A stretch of DNA of 44,553 bases from Aquiluna sp. (GTDB lineage: Bacteria; Actinomycetota; Actinomycetes; Actinomycetales; Microbacteriaceae), in contig JAOHCW010000010.1 in the NCBI GenBank assembly GCA_028095925.1, positions 905 through 45,457 of the forward strand. The letters run 5' to 3'. Positions 26,004 to 34,782 of this stretch are shown one piece after another. The notes below the pieces were generated by a model. The model did not search any database. It saw only the letters and a list, made by a program, of their open reading frames with translations, and had not been told where the DNA came from. Both the position numbers and the translations under genes were made by a program. How positions within the stretch are numbered: position 1 is the stretch's first letter; each line of letters begins with the position of its first letter.

Positions 26004-27199
26004 CCGCCAAGGCCCTTTCGCCAGGCGGTAAAGCTGCGCACCGTCCCCGCCTGCGGAACTGCCAGCCACGGGTAGGGGTGAACCTGCGCTAGCGTTTGGA
26101 ACTTTCTAAACGAGGGAACCGGTGCGTAGGTAACTGCAACCTCATTCGAATTTGCAAAGGCCACTGGATCACCGATGTAGACGCTTAGTTCCTTGCGCTG
26201 GGCCAGGTCTGCAAGGGTCTGCAAATAAAAGCCAATTCTTCGGGAACTTAGCTGCAGCTTCCCCAGGGCTTTCTCGTTGAAAACAAATACAGCTGGCAAT
26301 TCTGGGTTTGCGCTCAGAGCTGGATCGGCATCACCCATCGAGTCAATCGTGATCAGCACCACCTCAGGCTCTCTAAGCTCAACCGGGACTAAAGGTCCCG
26401 CGGTTCTCCTTGGGTCCGGGTCACGATTGAGAAGCGGGTTCGACTCGAGCTGCCTAGGCGAGGTCTCGGCTGGAAACTCCTGAATCGGGCAAGCATTTTT
26501 TAGTCTGCATCCGGAGCATATTCCGGGAGCGCGCTTTTCGACCTGCCAGCGCCCAAAGCCGTAGGGCTTTCCTGTTCCCGCTCCGACCGTCCACTGCCAG
26601 CCGAGCAGGTTAGCGGCTCTCGAGCCGTCAATTAGTTCGCGGTGCATGCGCTCTTGACCGCTTAGCCAGCCGACCCCATTTCTCACCGTCCAGTGCGAGG
26701 CCAGCCACATTCTTGTCTGGTTTACCAGCCAGCCATCCTGTTCAAGCTCTGCAACGACCTCATCAACGCAGGCCATCTCCATGTTCCAGCCATCCCCTGC
26801 CGTTTTCCAATCCGCTTCAAACCTGAGGTTCTGAAATAGTTCGGTTCCCACCCTCGCGTAGAGGTGCCTTGCATACTCCTGCCAATAAAGCTCATCCCGA
26901 AACTTCTCTCGATCCTTGTATGGGGAGCTGGAGACCCTGTCAAAGGCCTGTTTGAGAGTGATCAGGTTGTGACGAATATATGGCGAAAGCACGGTGGCTC
27001 CACGCGCGCTTTTGGGTAAAACCTCAGACCTATTTGCGGCGTAGCCACTGATGTCTAAATCTCTGAGCGCCTTGTCAGCCGCACTCTGACCGCCTGGAAT
27101 GCTGCTCAATCCAGGCTCACCCGAATAGAGCCCAGCGAACTCATTTTCAATGAGGTCAAGTGGATTGCGGCTGATATCTATTTGCTTCACAGGTTTCAC
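26000..27199 (-). CDS. Photolyase/cryptochrome-like flavoprotein with domains in swapped order and four candidate Fe-S cysteines
   Basis: About 399 residues. Residues 30-222 match the FAD-binding half of class I photolyases: TVLSPYIRHNLIT (69-81), DELYWQEYARHLY (102-114), GWLVNQTRMWLASH (156-169), LIDGSRAANLLGWQWTVGAGTG (189-210). A cysteine set follows the Fe-S photolyase pattern: Cys144, then Cys228, Cys231 and Cys237 in CSGCRLKNACPI. The alpha/beta antenna-like domain, normally N-terminal, appears at the C-terminus (about 277-370: VVLITIDSMGDADPALS, then LPAVFVFNEKAL, IGFYLQTLADLA, LSVYIGDP). The longer frame to 27313 merely translates the tRNA. GTG at 27199 is chosen; GTG at 27190 is an alternative. 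DNA repair or light sensing is inference. Confidence 0.82.
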   Translation of the reverse strand: MKPVKQIDISRNPLDLIENEFAGLYSGEPGLSSIPGGQSAADKALRDLDISGYAANRSEVLPKSARGATVLSPYIRHNLITLKQAFDRVSSSPYKDREKFRDELYWQEYARHLYARVGTELFQNLRFEADWKTAGDGWNMEMACVDEVVAELEQDGWLVNQTRMWLASHWTVRNGVGWLSGQERMHRELIDGSRAANLLGWQWTVGAGTGKPYGFGRWQVEKRAPGICSGCRLKNACPIQEFPAETSPRQLESNPLLNRDPDPRRTAGPLVPVELREPEVVLITIDSMGDADPALSANPELPAVFVFNEKALGKLQLSSRRIGFYLQTLADLAQRKELSVYIGDPVAFANSNEVAVTYAPVPSFRKFQTLAQVHPYPWLAVPQAGTVRSFTAWRKGLGG

Positions 27200-27231
27200 A
27201 ACCCTTAGCGGGGAAACAAGCTTCCTTAGAG

Positions 27232-27304
27232 AGCCGACTACGGGACTCGAACCCGTAACCCCCGCTTTACAAGAGCGGTGCGCTACCAATTGCGCCAAGT
27301 CGGC
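27232..27304 (-). tRNA. tRNA-Thr (anticodon TGT)
   Basis: Cloverleaf on the minus strand: acceptor GCCGACT/AGTCGGC, D arm GGCGCAATTGGTAGCGC, anticodon stem CCGCT/AGCGG with loop CTTGTAA (anticodon TGT), T arm ACGGG-TTCGAGT-CCCGT. Discriminator T; no CCA encoded. It reads ACA codons. Confidence 0.96.
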
Positions 27305-27355
27305 TGGCGGCATAAAGCCTACCGAATAGGCAGACCTAAGTCATGAACCCTGGAA

Positions 27356-28201
27356 CTACTGAGCGGTTGCTACCTGAACAAACTGGGCAAAGCGCTCTGC
27401 TGAAACCAGCTCTTCACCGGTGGCCCATGTGTACTGGAGACCGTTCACCAAAATGGTTGGCGTGCCGGTGACGCTAACTCCATCCTGTGGGTTGTTCAAG
27501 ACATCCTGAGTGTGCTGGGCGACATAGTCCCCGAAGCTCTTTGCCTGGATGCATCCCTTTACCTCTTCGGTTCCAGCTCCAGACTCCTCGGCGAAAGCGA
27601 CGAGAGCGTTGTCATCGTGACCGTCGCCACCCTCGCTCGACTGGTTGAACATCATCGTCTCGTGGAAGTCGTAGAAAGCGTCAGGCTCGAAGTTGGCAAC
27701 GCAGAATGCTGCGTTGGCAACCCTTGAGGAGTACTGGTTTAGTGAGGCTCTGTCCAAGAAGGAAATTGGTCTGATCTCAACCGTCGCGGCCCCGGTGTCT
27801 ACCCAAGAGCGGATCTGGGCTGAATTTGGAACATCAAAGGCCTGGCAGATCGGGCACTGGTAGTCAACGTAAACGACGATCTCCGGCACATCCCCAGCAG
27901 CATCTGCGGTCGGCGTCTTGGTGTCGGTAAAGGCCTGAAGCCCAACGCCGATCTTCAGTCCGCCTAGCTCGGTTAGGTTGTTTGGCACCTCGTTTACAAC
28001 GGGAGCATCCGCACGATTAGCGGCCTCAATGGCAATGACACCGGCCACACCGCCCACAATTCCAAGTGCGACCAGCACAACGGAGATCTGGATAACGAGC
28101 TTGCTGCGCTTTTCTTTCTTGGCGCTTTGCTCTCTCAGCTCTCTGGCCTTGTTTCTTGCTGCCTCGCGCTGCTCGGACCTAGATGGCTTGGGACTTGACA
28201 A
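27356..28201 (-). CDS. Membrane-anchored DsbA/thioredoxin-like protein
   Basis: 281 residues. A 35-residue basic, charged cytoplasmic head precedes one TM helix (about 35-60), then an exported DsbA-fold domain with redox motif CPIC (Cys116, Cys119), the cis-proline GTPT near residue 246, and two further Cys in between (AFCVANF and KGCIQAK) that could form a structural disulfide. It probably oxidises or isomerises disulfides in exported proteins. TTG start with AAGGA 7 nt upstream. tRNA-Thr lies downstream. Confidence 0.9.
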   Translation of the reverse strand: MSSPKPSRSEQREAARNKARELREQSAKKEKRSKLVIQISVVLVALGIVGGVAGVIAIEAANRADAPVVNEVPNNLTELGGLKIGVGLQAFTDTKTPTADAAGDVPEIVVYVDYQCPICQAFDVPNSAQIRSWVDTGAATVEIRPISFLDRASLNQYSSRVANAAFCVANFEPDAFYDFHETMMFNQSSEGGDGHDDNALVAFAEESGAGTEEVKGCIQAKSFGDYVAQHTQDVLNNPQDGVSVTGTPTILVNGLQYTWATGEELVSAERFAQFVQVATAQ

Positions 28202-28335
28202 GGTGGATTCCTTTTCATCTCAGTTATATAAACCGACCCCCATTCTAGGTTGAAGATGCGATACTTATGAAGCCTCAGAAGAGGCACTCGTCACAACGGA
28301 TCGTCCGGCACGTACCTGCCGGTGAAGGAGTAGAA

Positions 28336-29409
28336 ATGGCATCAGTAACTTTCAAAGCCGCAACTCGCCTGTATCCAGGCGGCACCAAGCCAGCTGTTGA
28401 CAAGCTAGATCTCGAGGTAAAAGACGGAGAGTTCCTAGTTCTCGTAGGACCTTCCGGTTGCGGTAAGTCAACCTCATTAAGAATGCTCGCTGGCCTTGAA
28501 GAGGTCAACGAGGGTGGAATCTACATCGGAGACAGAGAAGTCACCGACGTTCCACCAAAGGACAGGGACATCGCCATGGTGTTCCAGAACTACGCTCTCT
28601 ACCCACACATGACCGTGGCCGAGAACATGGGCTTTGCTCTAAAGATCGCTGGCGTCAGCAAGGAAGAGCGTGCTGAGCGCGTTCTTGAGGCGGCAAAGCT
28701 GTTGGACCTTGAGCCCTACCTAAACCGCAAGCCAAAGGCTCTGTCCGGTGGTCAGCGTCAGCGTGTGGCCATGGGTCGTGCGATCGTTCGTAAGCCTCAG
28801 GTGTTCTTGATGGACGAGCCACTATCAAACCTTGACGCCAAGCTTCGTGTTCAGACTCGTACTCAGATCGCATCACTGCAGCGCAGGCTCGGTGTAACCA
28901 CCGTCTACGTGACCCACGACCAGGTCGAGGCTATGACCATGGGTGACAGGGTTGCGGTATTGAAGGACGGTCTGCTCCAGCAGGTCGACTCGCCTCGCAA
29001 CCTCTACGACAAGCCACAGAACGTCTTCGTTGCCGGCTTCATCGGATCTCCAGCCATGAACCTAGTTCAGCTTGAGATTGTTGAGGGTGGCGTGCAGTTT
29101 GGTGACGAGGTACTGCCAATCGACAAGTCAATTCTTTCGAAAGCATCTTCAAACAAGGTCACCGTAGGCGTTCGCCCAGAGAAGCTCAGCCCAGCCCCAC
29201 ACGGTCTGGTCTGCGACATTGATGTCGTTGAGGAGCTTGGAAGCGATGGCTACCTATACGGTCGCGTGCAGCTAGATGGCACCGAGCAGAACGTAGTTGT
29301 TCGAGTAGACCCCATCGACCACCCCAAGGCTGGCGACAAGATTCACCTGCACGCAGACAAGGATGCAGTCCACGTCTTCGATGCAGAGACTGGCGAGCGT
29401 CTGAACTAG
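28336..29409 (+). CDS. Sugar ABC transporter ATP-binding protein (MsmK/UgpC/MalK type)
   Basis: 357-residue ATPase. Walker A GPSGCGKS, Q-loop VFQNYALYPHMT, signature LSGGQRQRVAMGRA, Walker B VFLMDEPLSNLD and H-loop VTHD are intact, followed by the MalK-type TOBE regulatory domain (about 235-357; GVRPEKLS). The longer frame begins at 28267, but AAGGAG immediately upstream of ATG 28336 fixes the start (MASVTFKAATRLYPG). No permease or binding protein is adjacent, so it is probably the shared ATPase of several sugar importers, as MsmK is elsewhere. Co-transcribed with DUF4032 (3-nt gap). Confidence 0.93.
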   Translation: MASVTFKAATRLYPGGTKPAVDKLDLEVKDGEFLVLVGPSGCGKSTSLRMLAGLEEVNEGGIYIGDREVTDVPPKDRDIAMVFQNYALYPHMTVAENMGFALKIAGVSKEERAERVLEAAKLLDLEPYLNRKPKALSGGQRQRVAMGRAIVRKPQVFLMDEPLSNLDAKLRVQTRTQIASLQRRLGVTTVYVTHDQVEAMTMGDRVAVLKDGLLQQVDSPRNLYDKPQNVFVAGFIGSPAMNLVQLEIVEGGVQFGDEVLPIDKSILSKASSNKVTVGVRPEKLSPAPHGLVCDIDVVEELGSDGYLYGRVQLDGTEQNVVVRVDPIDHPKAGDKIHLHADKDAVHVFDAETGERLN

Positions 29410-29412
29410 TAG

Positions 29413-30726
29413 ATGCCCTCCAGCCTCAGTATTACGGCTGCCACGGCAGAACCAGCACTCCTGGATCTGCCGTGGCATTTGCCATTAGAGGCATGGCCAC
29501 AAGAGACGATTGCAGCGCTGCCGAAGGGCCTCTCGCGTCACACGGTTCGCTTCGCTCACCTGGGCGATCACGTGATCGCTATCAAGGAGACGCTGCTCGA
29601 TCTGGCCAAGCGCGAGTATGAGGTTCTCAAGAAACTAGAAAAATTAGATGTCCCCTGCGTTGAGCCGTTCGCCGTCATCTCTAATCGCAAGGACGAAGTT
29701 GGCGACGAGCTTCCTGCGGTGCTTATCACCAGGCACCTCAAGTTTTCGCTCCCCTATCGTGCAATGTGGTCGCAAGGCCTAAGGGACCAAACTGCTAATC
29801 GACTCGTTGATGCTCTCGCGCTGCTGCTGGTGCGGCTTCACCTAGCCGGCTTCTTTTGGGGCGATGTCTCACTGTCAAACACTCTCTTTAGACGAGATGC
29901 TGGACGTTTTGCCGCTTACCTAGTTGATGCAGAGACTGGACAACTCTTTGACGGCAGGCTCTCCAATGGCCAAAGGGAAAATGACCTTGAAATCGCCAGA
30001 GTGAACATCGCTGGGGAGCTCATGGACCTATTGGCCTCAGGCAAGGCTCAAGAAATAGACCCGAATTCAGTGAGCCAGCGCATTGTGGACAAGTACCATG
30101 AGCTATGGAAAGAACTGACCGCAACCGAGGTCTTCGATGAGGCCGAACGCTGGAGAATCTCAAAGCGAGTCGCGAGACTCAATGAGCTCGGCTTTGACAT
30201 TGAAGAGCTCTCCATCGTCAAAGACGATGAGGGCCACACCGTGAAGATTCAACCAAAGGTGGTTGACGCAGGTCACCACGCCAGAAGACTGCTGCTACTC
30301 ACTGGTCTCGATGTTGAGGAAAACCAAGCAAGAAGACTGCTAAACGACATCGATCAATACAAGCTTGCAAACGCCAGGCCAGGCGCTGATGAGGAAGTCA
30401 TGGCCCACGAGTGGCTCTCGAACGTTTATGAGCCCGTGATCGGCTCAGTTCCAAGCGAGTTCACTGGCCGCTTGGAGCCGGCCGAACTATTTCATGAGGT
30501 TCTAGAGCACCGTTGGTATGTTTCGGAGGAAAAGGGTATTGATGTGCCACTGGTTGAAGCGGTACGAAGCTACGTCTCGAACGTGCTCTCCAAGCGCAGG
30601 GACGAGGCGACCTACCTTGGAACCACAACCCTGACCGAGGACCTGAACCTGATTGAGCCGGTGCCCACGGGCCTAATAGTTGTGGCAGATGATGACGAAG
30701 AGGGCGACTGGCGCGACAAGGTTTAG
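29413..30726 (+). CDS. DUF4032 protein with protein-kinase-like N-terminal domain
   Basis: 437 residues. The first 190 residues resemble a LPS-kinase/ABC1-type kinase fold: Lys58 in VIAIKET, a candidate helix-C Glu near 68-70, catalytic-loop-like GFFWGDVSLSNTLF with Asp151 and Asn156, and the metal Asp172 in YLVDAETG. These are the residues an active kinase needs. The rest (about 215-437) is the DUF4032 region, with VDAGHHARRLLLLTGLDVEENQARRLLND and the acidic C-terminus. Substrate unknown. It lies 3 nt after the sugar ABC ATPase gene, which suggests a link to transport or metabolism (inference). The stop interleaves with rlmB. Confidence 0.82.
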   Translation: MPSSLSITAATAEPALLDLPWHLPLEAWPQETIAALPKGLSRHTVRFAHLGDHVIAIKETLLDLAKREYEVLKKLEKLDVPCVEPFAVISNRKDEVGDELPAVLITRHLKFSLPYRAMWSQGLRDQTANRLVDALALLLVRLHLAGFFWGDVSLSNTLFRRDAGRFAAYLVDAETGQLFDGRLSNGQRENDLEIARVNIAGELMDLLASGKAQEIDPNSVSQRIVDKYHELWKELTATEVFDEAERWRISKRVARLNELGFDIEELSIVKDDEGHTVKIQPKVVDAGHHARRLLLLTGLDVEENQARRLLNDIDQYKLANARPGADEEVMAHEWLSNVYEPVIGSVPSEFTGRLEPAELFHEVLEHRWYVSEEKGIDVPLVEAVRSYVSNVLSKRRDEATYLGTTTLTEDLNLIEPVPTGLIVVADDDEEGDWRDKV

Positions 30727-31682
30727 CGGTTAGCCGCTATCTGGTAGAGCGCGACAGAGGCTGCTATCCCCGCGTTCAGCGACTCGGTGTCGCTTGAGAT
30801 CGGGATACTGACAACCTGGTCGCAGTTCTCCTGAACCAACCTTGAAAGCCCCTTACCCTCAGAGCCAACGATTACCAGCAATGGCTTTTCGTTCAAGTCG
30901 AAGTCCGGGAGCATGACATCTCCCCCAGCATCCAGCCCGACAACAAACAAGCCCCTACGCTGGTACTCCTTGATGACCTGGTTCAGATTTGATGCCAATG
31001 CAACCGGGATTCTTGCGGCGGCCCCAGCTGAGGTCTTCCAAGCCGAAGCGGTTACTCCAACGCTTCTGCGTTGCGGCAACACGATGCCGTGAGCACCAAA
31101 GGCCGCCACCGAGCGGATGATTGCCCCAAGGTTTCTTGGGTCAGTGATGCCATCCAGAGCCACTAGCAGAGGCAGCGGGCTCTTGGAGAGGGCCCTATCT
31201 AGCAGCTCATTTGGGTCCACGTATTTGTAAGGGGGAACCTGGAGTGCGATGCCCTGGTGGACAAAGTCGCCGCCTGTCATCCGGTCTATCTCAGCCCGCG
31301 TGACCTCGCTTACGGGAATACCGCGATGGTTCGCGAGCGCAATTGACTCTCGCATCCGATCGTCCATCTCCACTCGCTGCGCGACAAAGAGCGAGGTTGC
31401 CGGAATCCTGGCCCGAAGAGCCTCAACGACAGCATTGCGACCAGATAAAACCTCGGCTCCTCCAGTCTTGGAGGTTCCTTTAGAGCTGGCAACGAACTTG
31501 CCTTTTTTGGGTTTGGTCGTCTTCTCCGCAGCCTTAGCTGCCCGATAAGCCTTGTGATAGGGCCGATCTTCCGCCTTGGGTGTTGGGCCTCTACCCTCAA
31601 GAGCCTTACGGCCATGGCCACCGGTCCCTTTCAGGGGGCCCTTCTTGCCTTTAGCGGCTCCAGGTCTTCCTTGTTTTGCCAT
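30723..31682 (-). CDS. rlmB: 23S rRNA 2'-O-methyltransferase RlmB (TrmH/SpoU family)
   Basis: SAM-dependent SpoU methyltransferase acting on G2251 of 23S rRNA. Residues 1-75 are a basic Gly/Lys-rich tail typical of actinobacterial members, then EVLSGRNAVVEAL starts the substrate-binding domain, and the knotted catalytic domain has DGITDPRNLGAIIRS (motif 1), IVGSEGKGLS (motif 2) and IPISSDTESLNAGIAASVALY (motif 3). ATG at 31682 overlaps the cysS stop by one base (TAATG), so translation is coupled. Confidence 0.95.
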   Translation of the reverse strand: MAKQGRPGAAKGKKGPLKGTGGHGRKALEGRGPTPKAEDRPYHKAYRAAKAAEKTTKPKKGKFVASSKGTSKTGGAEVLSGRNAVVEALRARIPATSLFVAQRVEMDDRMRESIALANHRGIPVSEVTRAEIDRMTGGDFVHQGIALQVPPYKYVDPNELLDRALSKSPLPLLVALDGITDPRNLGAIIRSVAAFGAHGIVLPQRRSVGVTASAWKTSAGAAARIPVALASNLNQVIKEYQRRGLFVVGLDAGGDVMLPDFDLNEKPLLVIVGSEGKGLSRLVQENCDQVVSIPISSDTESLNAGIAASVALYQIAANR

Positions 31683-33076
31683 TAGCTCAGTCTCCAATGC
31701 GTGCCGCTCGGGCCATCAGAGAGCTCGATGCCGGCTTTATCTAGCTGATCCCGAATCTCGTCGGCGGTGTCATAGTCCTTGTTTTCCCTTGCCTGGTCGC
31801 GGCGTGCAATTAGCGATGCGATCAACTTGTCGAGGGCAACGTGCTCCTCAGAGACTCCAAGCGACCATTGGCTTGGTGCCAGTCCGAGGATTTCGAGCAT
31901 CTTTGAAACCTGATCGCGGTGCTGGGCAGCCTCGCGAAGCTGCTGCTCATCGAGCTCGGTGTTTCCGCTGGTGACAGCATCGTGAATGACAGCGAGCGCC
32001 GCCGGAATGTTCAGATCGTCGTTCATCTCGTCTATGAACTCACTCGGAAGCTCAGGGTTTTTATCAACTTGAGCAAATTGAGTCTCGCCAAGTTCCCGCT
32101 CACACCTTTCCAGAAAGCCGTGAAGCCTCTCTAGTGCGCTTGCCGCCTCTTCCAAAACTGCGGGCTGATAGTCCAAAACTGAGCGGTAGTGGGCGGTGGT
32201 GAGGTAGTAACGAATAACCGCTGGCTCTGCCAGTGCGAAGAGAGCTTTTGACGAAACCGAGTTGCCCAAAGACTTTGACATCTTCTGGCCGCCAACATTC
32301 ACCAGCCCGTTGTGGATCCAGTAGTTCGCGAAGCGGTCTCCGGCCGCAAGCGACTGCGCAAGCTCGTTTTCGTGGTGCGGGAAGCGAAGATCTAGGCCGC
32401 CGCCATGAATGTCAAAGGTCTCTCCCAAAAAGTGTGTGGACATGGCGGAGCACTCGATGTGCCAGCCGGGCCTGCCCTTCCCCCACGGCGAATCCCAACT
32501 CGCAGACTCAGGTTCCCCCTCTTTGGTGGCCTTCCAGAGCGCGAAGTCCTGGACATTTTTCTTCTCGCCCCTATCGCCCTCAGACTCCATGTCGTCCAGT
32601 GCCTGGTGGGTTAGTTCCCCGTAGCTTGGCCAGCTCAGGGTATTGAAGTAGACGTTGGCTGAGCCCTCTACCTGGTAGGCATGACCGTTTGCAATAAGCG
32701 TCTCGATAAGCGAAATCATCTGGGGGATGTGGCCTGTAGCGCGTGGCTCTCCCGAGGGCAAAAGCATCCCAAGGGATCTGTAGTCAGAGGCAAACACACT
32801 CTCATTCGAGTGAGCAAGCTCCCACCAATTCAGCTCCTGCTCATTTGCCTTTTCTAAAACCTTGTCGTCAATGTCGGTGACATTCCTAATTAGAGTCACC
32901 TCGTTGCCAAGGTGAGAAAGCCAGCGGGTTATTAGGTCATACACAAGGGCCGAGCGGAGATGCCCGATGTGGGGCTCGGACTGCACGGTTGGACCGCAAA
33001 CGTAGATGCCAACCTTGCCCACTTCGATTGGGACAAAGTCTCTAAGCTCAGCGGCTTTTGTGTCATAGAGCTTCAT
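31682..33076 (-). CDS. cysS: Cysteinyl-tRNA synthetase
   Basis: Class I synthetase charging tRNA-Cys. MKLYDTKAAELRDF, the zinc Cys in YVCGPTVQSEPHIGHLRS (HIGH box), WHIECSAMS, HHENELAQS and KMSKSLGN are all present; 464 residues. The open frame continues upstream to 33196, inside ispDF, but ATG at 33076 gives the family start. It lies 7 nt after TAGGCT and has no ribosome site. Confidence 0.97.
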   Translation of the reverse strand: MKLYDTKAAELRDFVPIEVGKVGIYVCGPTVQSEPHIGHLRSALVYDLITRWLSHLGNEVTLIRNVTDIDDKVLEKANEQELNWWELAHSNESVFASDYRSLGMLLPSGEPRATGHIPQMISLIETLIANGHAYQVEGSANVYFNTLSWPSYGELTHQALDDMESEGDRGEKKNVQDFALWKATKEGEPESASWDSPWGKGRPGWHIECSAMSTHFLGETFDIHGGGLDLRFPHHENELAQSLAAGDRFANYWIHNGLVNVGGQKMSKSLGNSVSSKALFALAEPAVIRYYLTTAHYRSVLDYQPAVLEEAASALERLHGFLERCERELGETQFAQVDKNPELPSEFIDEMNDDLNIPAALAVIHDAVTSGNTELDEQQLREAAQHRDQVSKMLEILGLAPSQWSLGVSEEHVALDKLIASLIARRDQARENKDYDTADEIRDQLDKAGIELSDGPSGTHWRLS

Positions 33077-33083
33077 TGCCAAA

Positions 33084-33089
33084 AGCCTA
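33084..33089 (-). promoter_or_regulatory. TAGGCT element overlapping the ispDF stop, before cysS
   Basis: On the minus strand the TAG stop of ispDF continues as TAGGCT, 7 nt before the cysS ATG at 33076. No Shine-Dalgarno sequence is present. Confidence 0.4.
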
Positions 33090-34205
33090 GCTTCGGCTTT
33101 GGACCAGAGCCGTTGCCACGGCCGCAACGCCCCTAGAATCCGAAAGGAATCCCAGACCGTCGGTGGTGGTGGCAAGGACCGAAACCGGAGCACCAACCAC
33201 CTCGCTCAGGTGATGCTCGAGCTCATGCCTGCGAGGGCCGATTTTTGGCTCCTCCGCAACAATCTGCACCGCCACGTTGGCCGGCTGAAAACCGGCCTCC
33301 GCCAAGAGTTTCAGCGTCTCTGCAATGAACAGCTCGCCAGATGCTCCCGCATACTCATTGCGGCTGGTGCCGAAGTTGGAGCCGATGTCCCCAAGACCCG
33401 CAGCTGAGAGCAGTGCGTCCACGACGGCGTGGGCAACAGAGTCTCCGTCTGAGTGACCCGCTAGGGCCGGATAGCCCTCCCACTCAAGGCAGCCGAGCAT
33501 CAACTTGCCCTGCTCACCGAACTGGTGCGCATCGACCCCGATGCCGCTTCTAACGTCTGTGAAGATTGCCCTGGCACGCTCAAGATCGTTTGGTGTGGTC
33601 ACCTTGAAACCGTGCTCGTGTCCAAGCACAATGGCGGTCTTCACCCCTTGCGACTCGAGCAGACCAGCTTCGTCCGTGAAGTCGCCGGTTGCGTTTTCGA
33701 AACCCTTGCGAAGGGTTGCAACCCTAAATCCCTGGGGAGTCTGGACCATTCGAAGAGTGTTTCGGTCAATAGTTCTTTCCACCCAGTCGCTCGCAACCTG
33801 CTTGACGGTGTCAGCTGGGTTCATCGCCGGTACGACACACTCCGCAAATTCAAGCGCCTGGTGAACCCTCTCGAAGACCTCTTTGGGGGTAAAGGCACGG
33901 GCAGCATCGTGAACCAAAACTAGATCTGTGCTCACCTCAGCCATACCGTGTGACACAGACTGCTGGCGAGTCTCGCCACCAACCACAACCTTGAAATCCT
34001 CAAAGAACTTGGCCGTTAGCCTGGTGAATTCTTCGAGCAGCTCCTCTGGAGCCACAACAACTAACTGGTCTGGCTTGAACTCGGAGATATGCATTAGCGA
34101 GAGCTCGAGAAGAGACTTTCCCGCAACGCTAATTGCCGCCTTTGGCTGGCCGGCTCCGAGTCTTTTACCCTTACCGGCGGCGACCAGCACCACCGCTACA
34201 GACAT
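33087..34205 (-). CDS. ispDF: Bifunctional IspD/IspF isoprenoid enzyme
   Basis: Fusion of 2-C-methyl-D-erythritol 4-phosphate cytidylyltransferase (residues about 1-213; VLVAAGKGKRLG nucleotide loop, VLVHDAARAF) and 2-C-methyl-D-erythritol 2,4-cyclodiphosphate synthase (about 216-372; GIGVDAHQF metal ligands, GHSDGDSVAHAVVDALLSAAGLGDIG, TTTDGLGFLSD). Together they catalyse the third and fifth steps of the MEP pathway to isoprenoids. Both active sites look complete. It follows carD by 2 nt in the same operon, a common actinobacterial order (carD-ispD-ispF-cysS-rlmB). Confidence 0.96.
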   Translation of the reverse strand: MSVAVVLVAAGKGKRLGAGQPKAAISVAGKSLLELSLMHISEFKPDQLVVVAPEELLEEFTRLTAKFFEDFKVVVGGETRQQSVSHGMAEVSTDLVLVHDAARAFTPKEVFERVHQALEFAECVVPAMNPADTVKQVASDWVERTIDRNTLRMVQTPQGFRVATLRKGFENATGDFTDEAGLLESQGVKTAIVLGHEHGFKVTTPNDLERARAIFTDVRSGIGVDAHQFGEQGKLMLGCLEWEGYPALAGHSDGDSVAHAVVDALLSAAGLGDIGSNFGTSRNEYAGASGELFIAETLKLLAEAGFQPANVAVQIVAEEPKIGPRRHELEHHLSEVVGAPVSVLATTTDGLGFLSDSRGVAAVATALVQSRS

Positions 34206-34207
34206 CG

Positions 34208-34690
34208 CTAGCTAGCCAATACCTTGTCAAGCTCGGCCGATGCCTTCTCCTCGTCAACCTTTCTGGCAAGCGCCAGTTCGGAGATCAAAATCTGCCTTGC
34301 CTTTGCAAGCATGCGCTTCTCGCCGGCCGAAAGACCGCGGTCCTGATCACGCCTCCAGAGATCGCGAACCACCTCGGAGACTTTAACCACGTCGCCGGAG
34401 GCTAGCTTTTCGAGGTTTGCCTTGTAGCGGCGTGACCAGTTGGTTGGTTCCTCAACAAACTCTGCACGCAGGACGTCGAACACCTGCTTGACGCCCTTAC
34501 GGTCGATGACGTCGCGAACCCCCACCATCTCAACGTTGGCGGCTGGAACCTGAATGATCAGGTCGCCTTGGGCGACCCTGAGCTTCAGGTATTTCTGCTT
34601 CTCACCACGAATCTTCTTCTCAGAAACCTCGATGATTTCTGCTGCTCCGTGGTGGGGATAGACGACAGTTTCGCCAACTTCAAACTTCAT
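34208..34690 (-). CDS. carD: CarD-family RNA polymerase-binding regulator
   Basis: 160-residue global transcription factor that binds the RNA polymerase beta subunit and stabilises open complexes, notably at rRNA promoters. The RNAP-interacting Tudor-like domain is residues 1-65 ([17 protein letters not shown]), and the basic DNA-binding helical domain follows, with [17 protein letters not shown] and ending in [15 protein letters not shown] with a candidate -10 TAAAAT about 30 nt upstream. First gene of the carD-ispDF-cysS-rlmB unit. Confidence 0.96.
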   Translation of the reverse strand: MKFEVGETVVYPHHGAAEIIEVSEKKIRGEKQKYLKLRVAQGDLIIQVPAANVEMVGVRDVIDRKGVKQVFDVLRAEFVEEPTNWSRRYKANLEKLASGDVVKVSEVVRDLWRRDQDRGLSAGEKRMLAKARQILISELALARKVDEEKASAELDKVLAS

Positions 34691-34782
34691 AAATAGCTTT
34701 CGGCTCTCAAAACTCCGATTTTACCACAGTTGGCCCAGTTTCCCTAGGGTAAACTGGGTGGGTCGAGGTGCCTGGAGGACCA

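Noticed and set aside
27200-27313. N-terminal extension of the photolyase-like reading frame
   Set aside because: It translates the complement-strand tRNA-Thr gene (DLAQLVAHRSCKAGVTGSSPV is the classic translated-tRNA peptide). The GTG at 27199 lies just after the tRNA.
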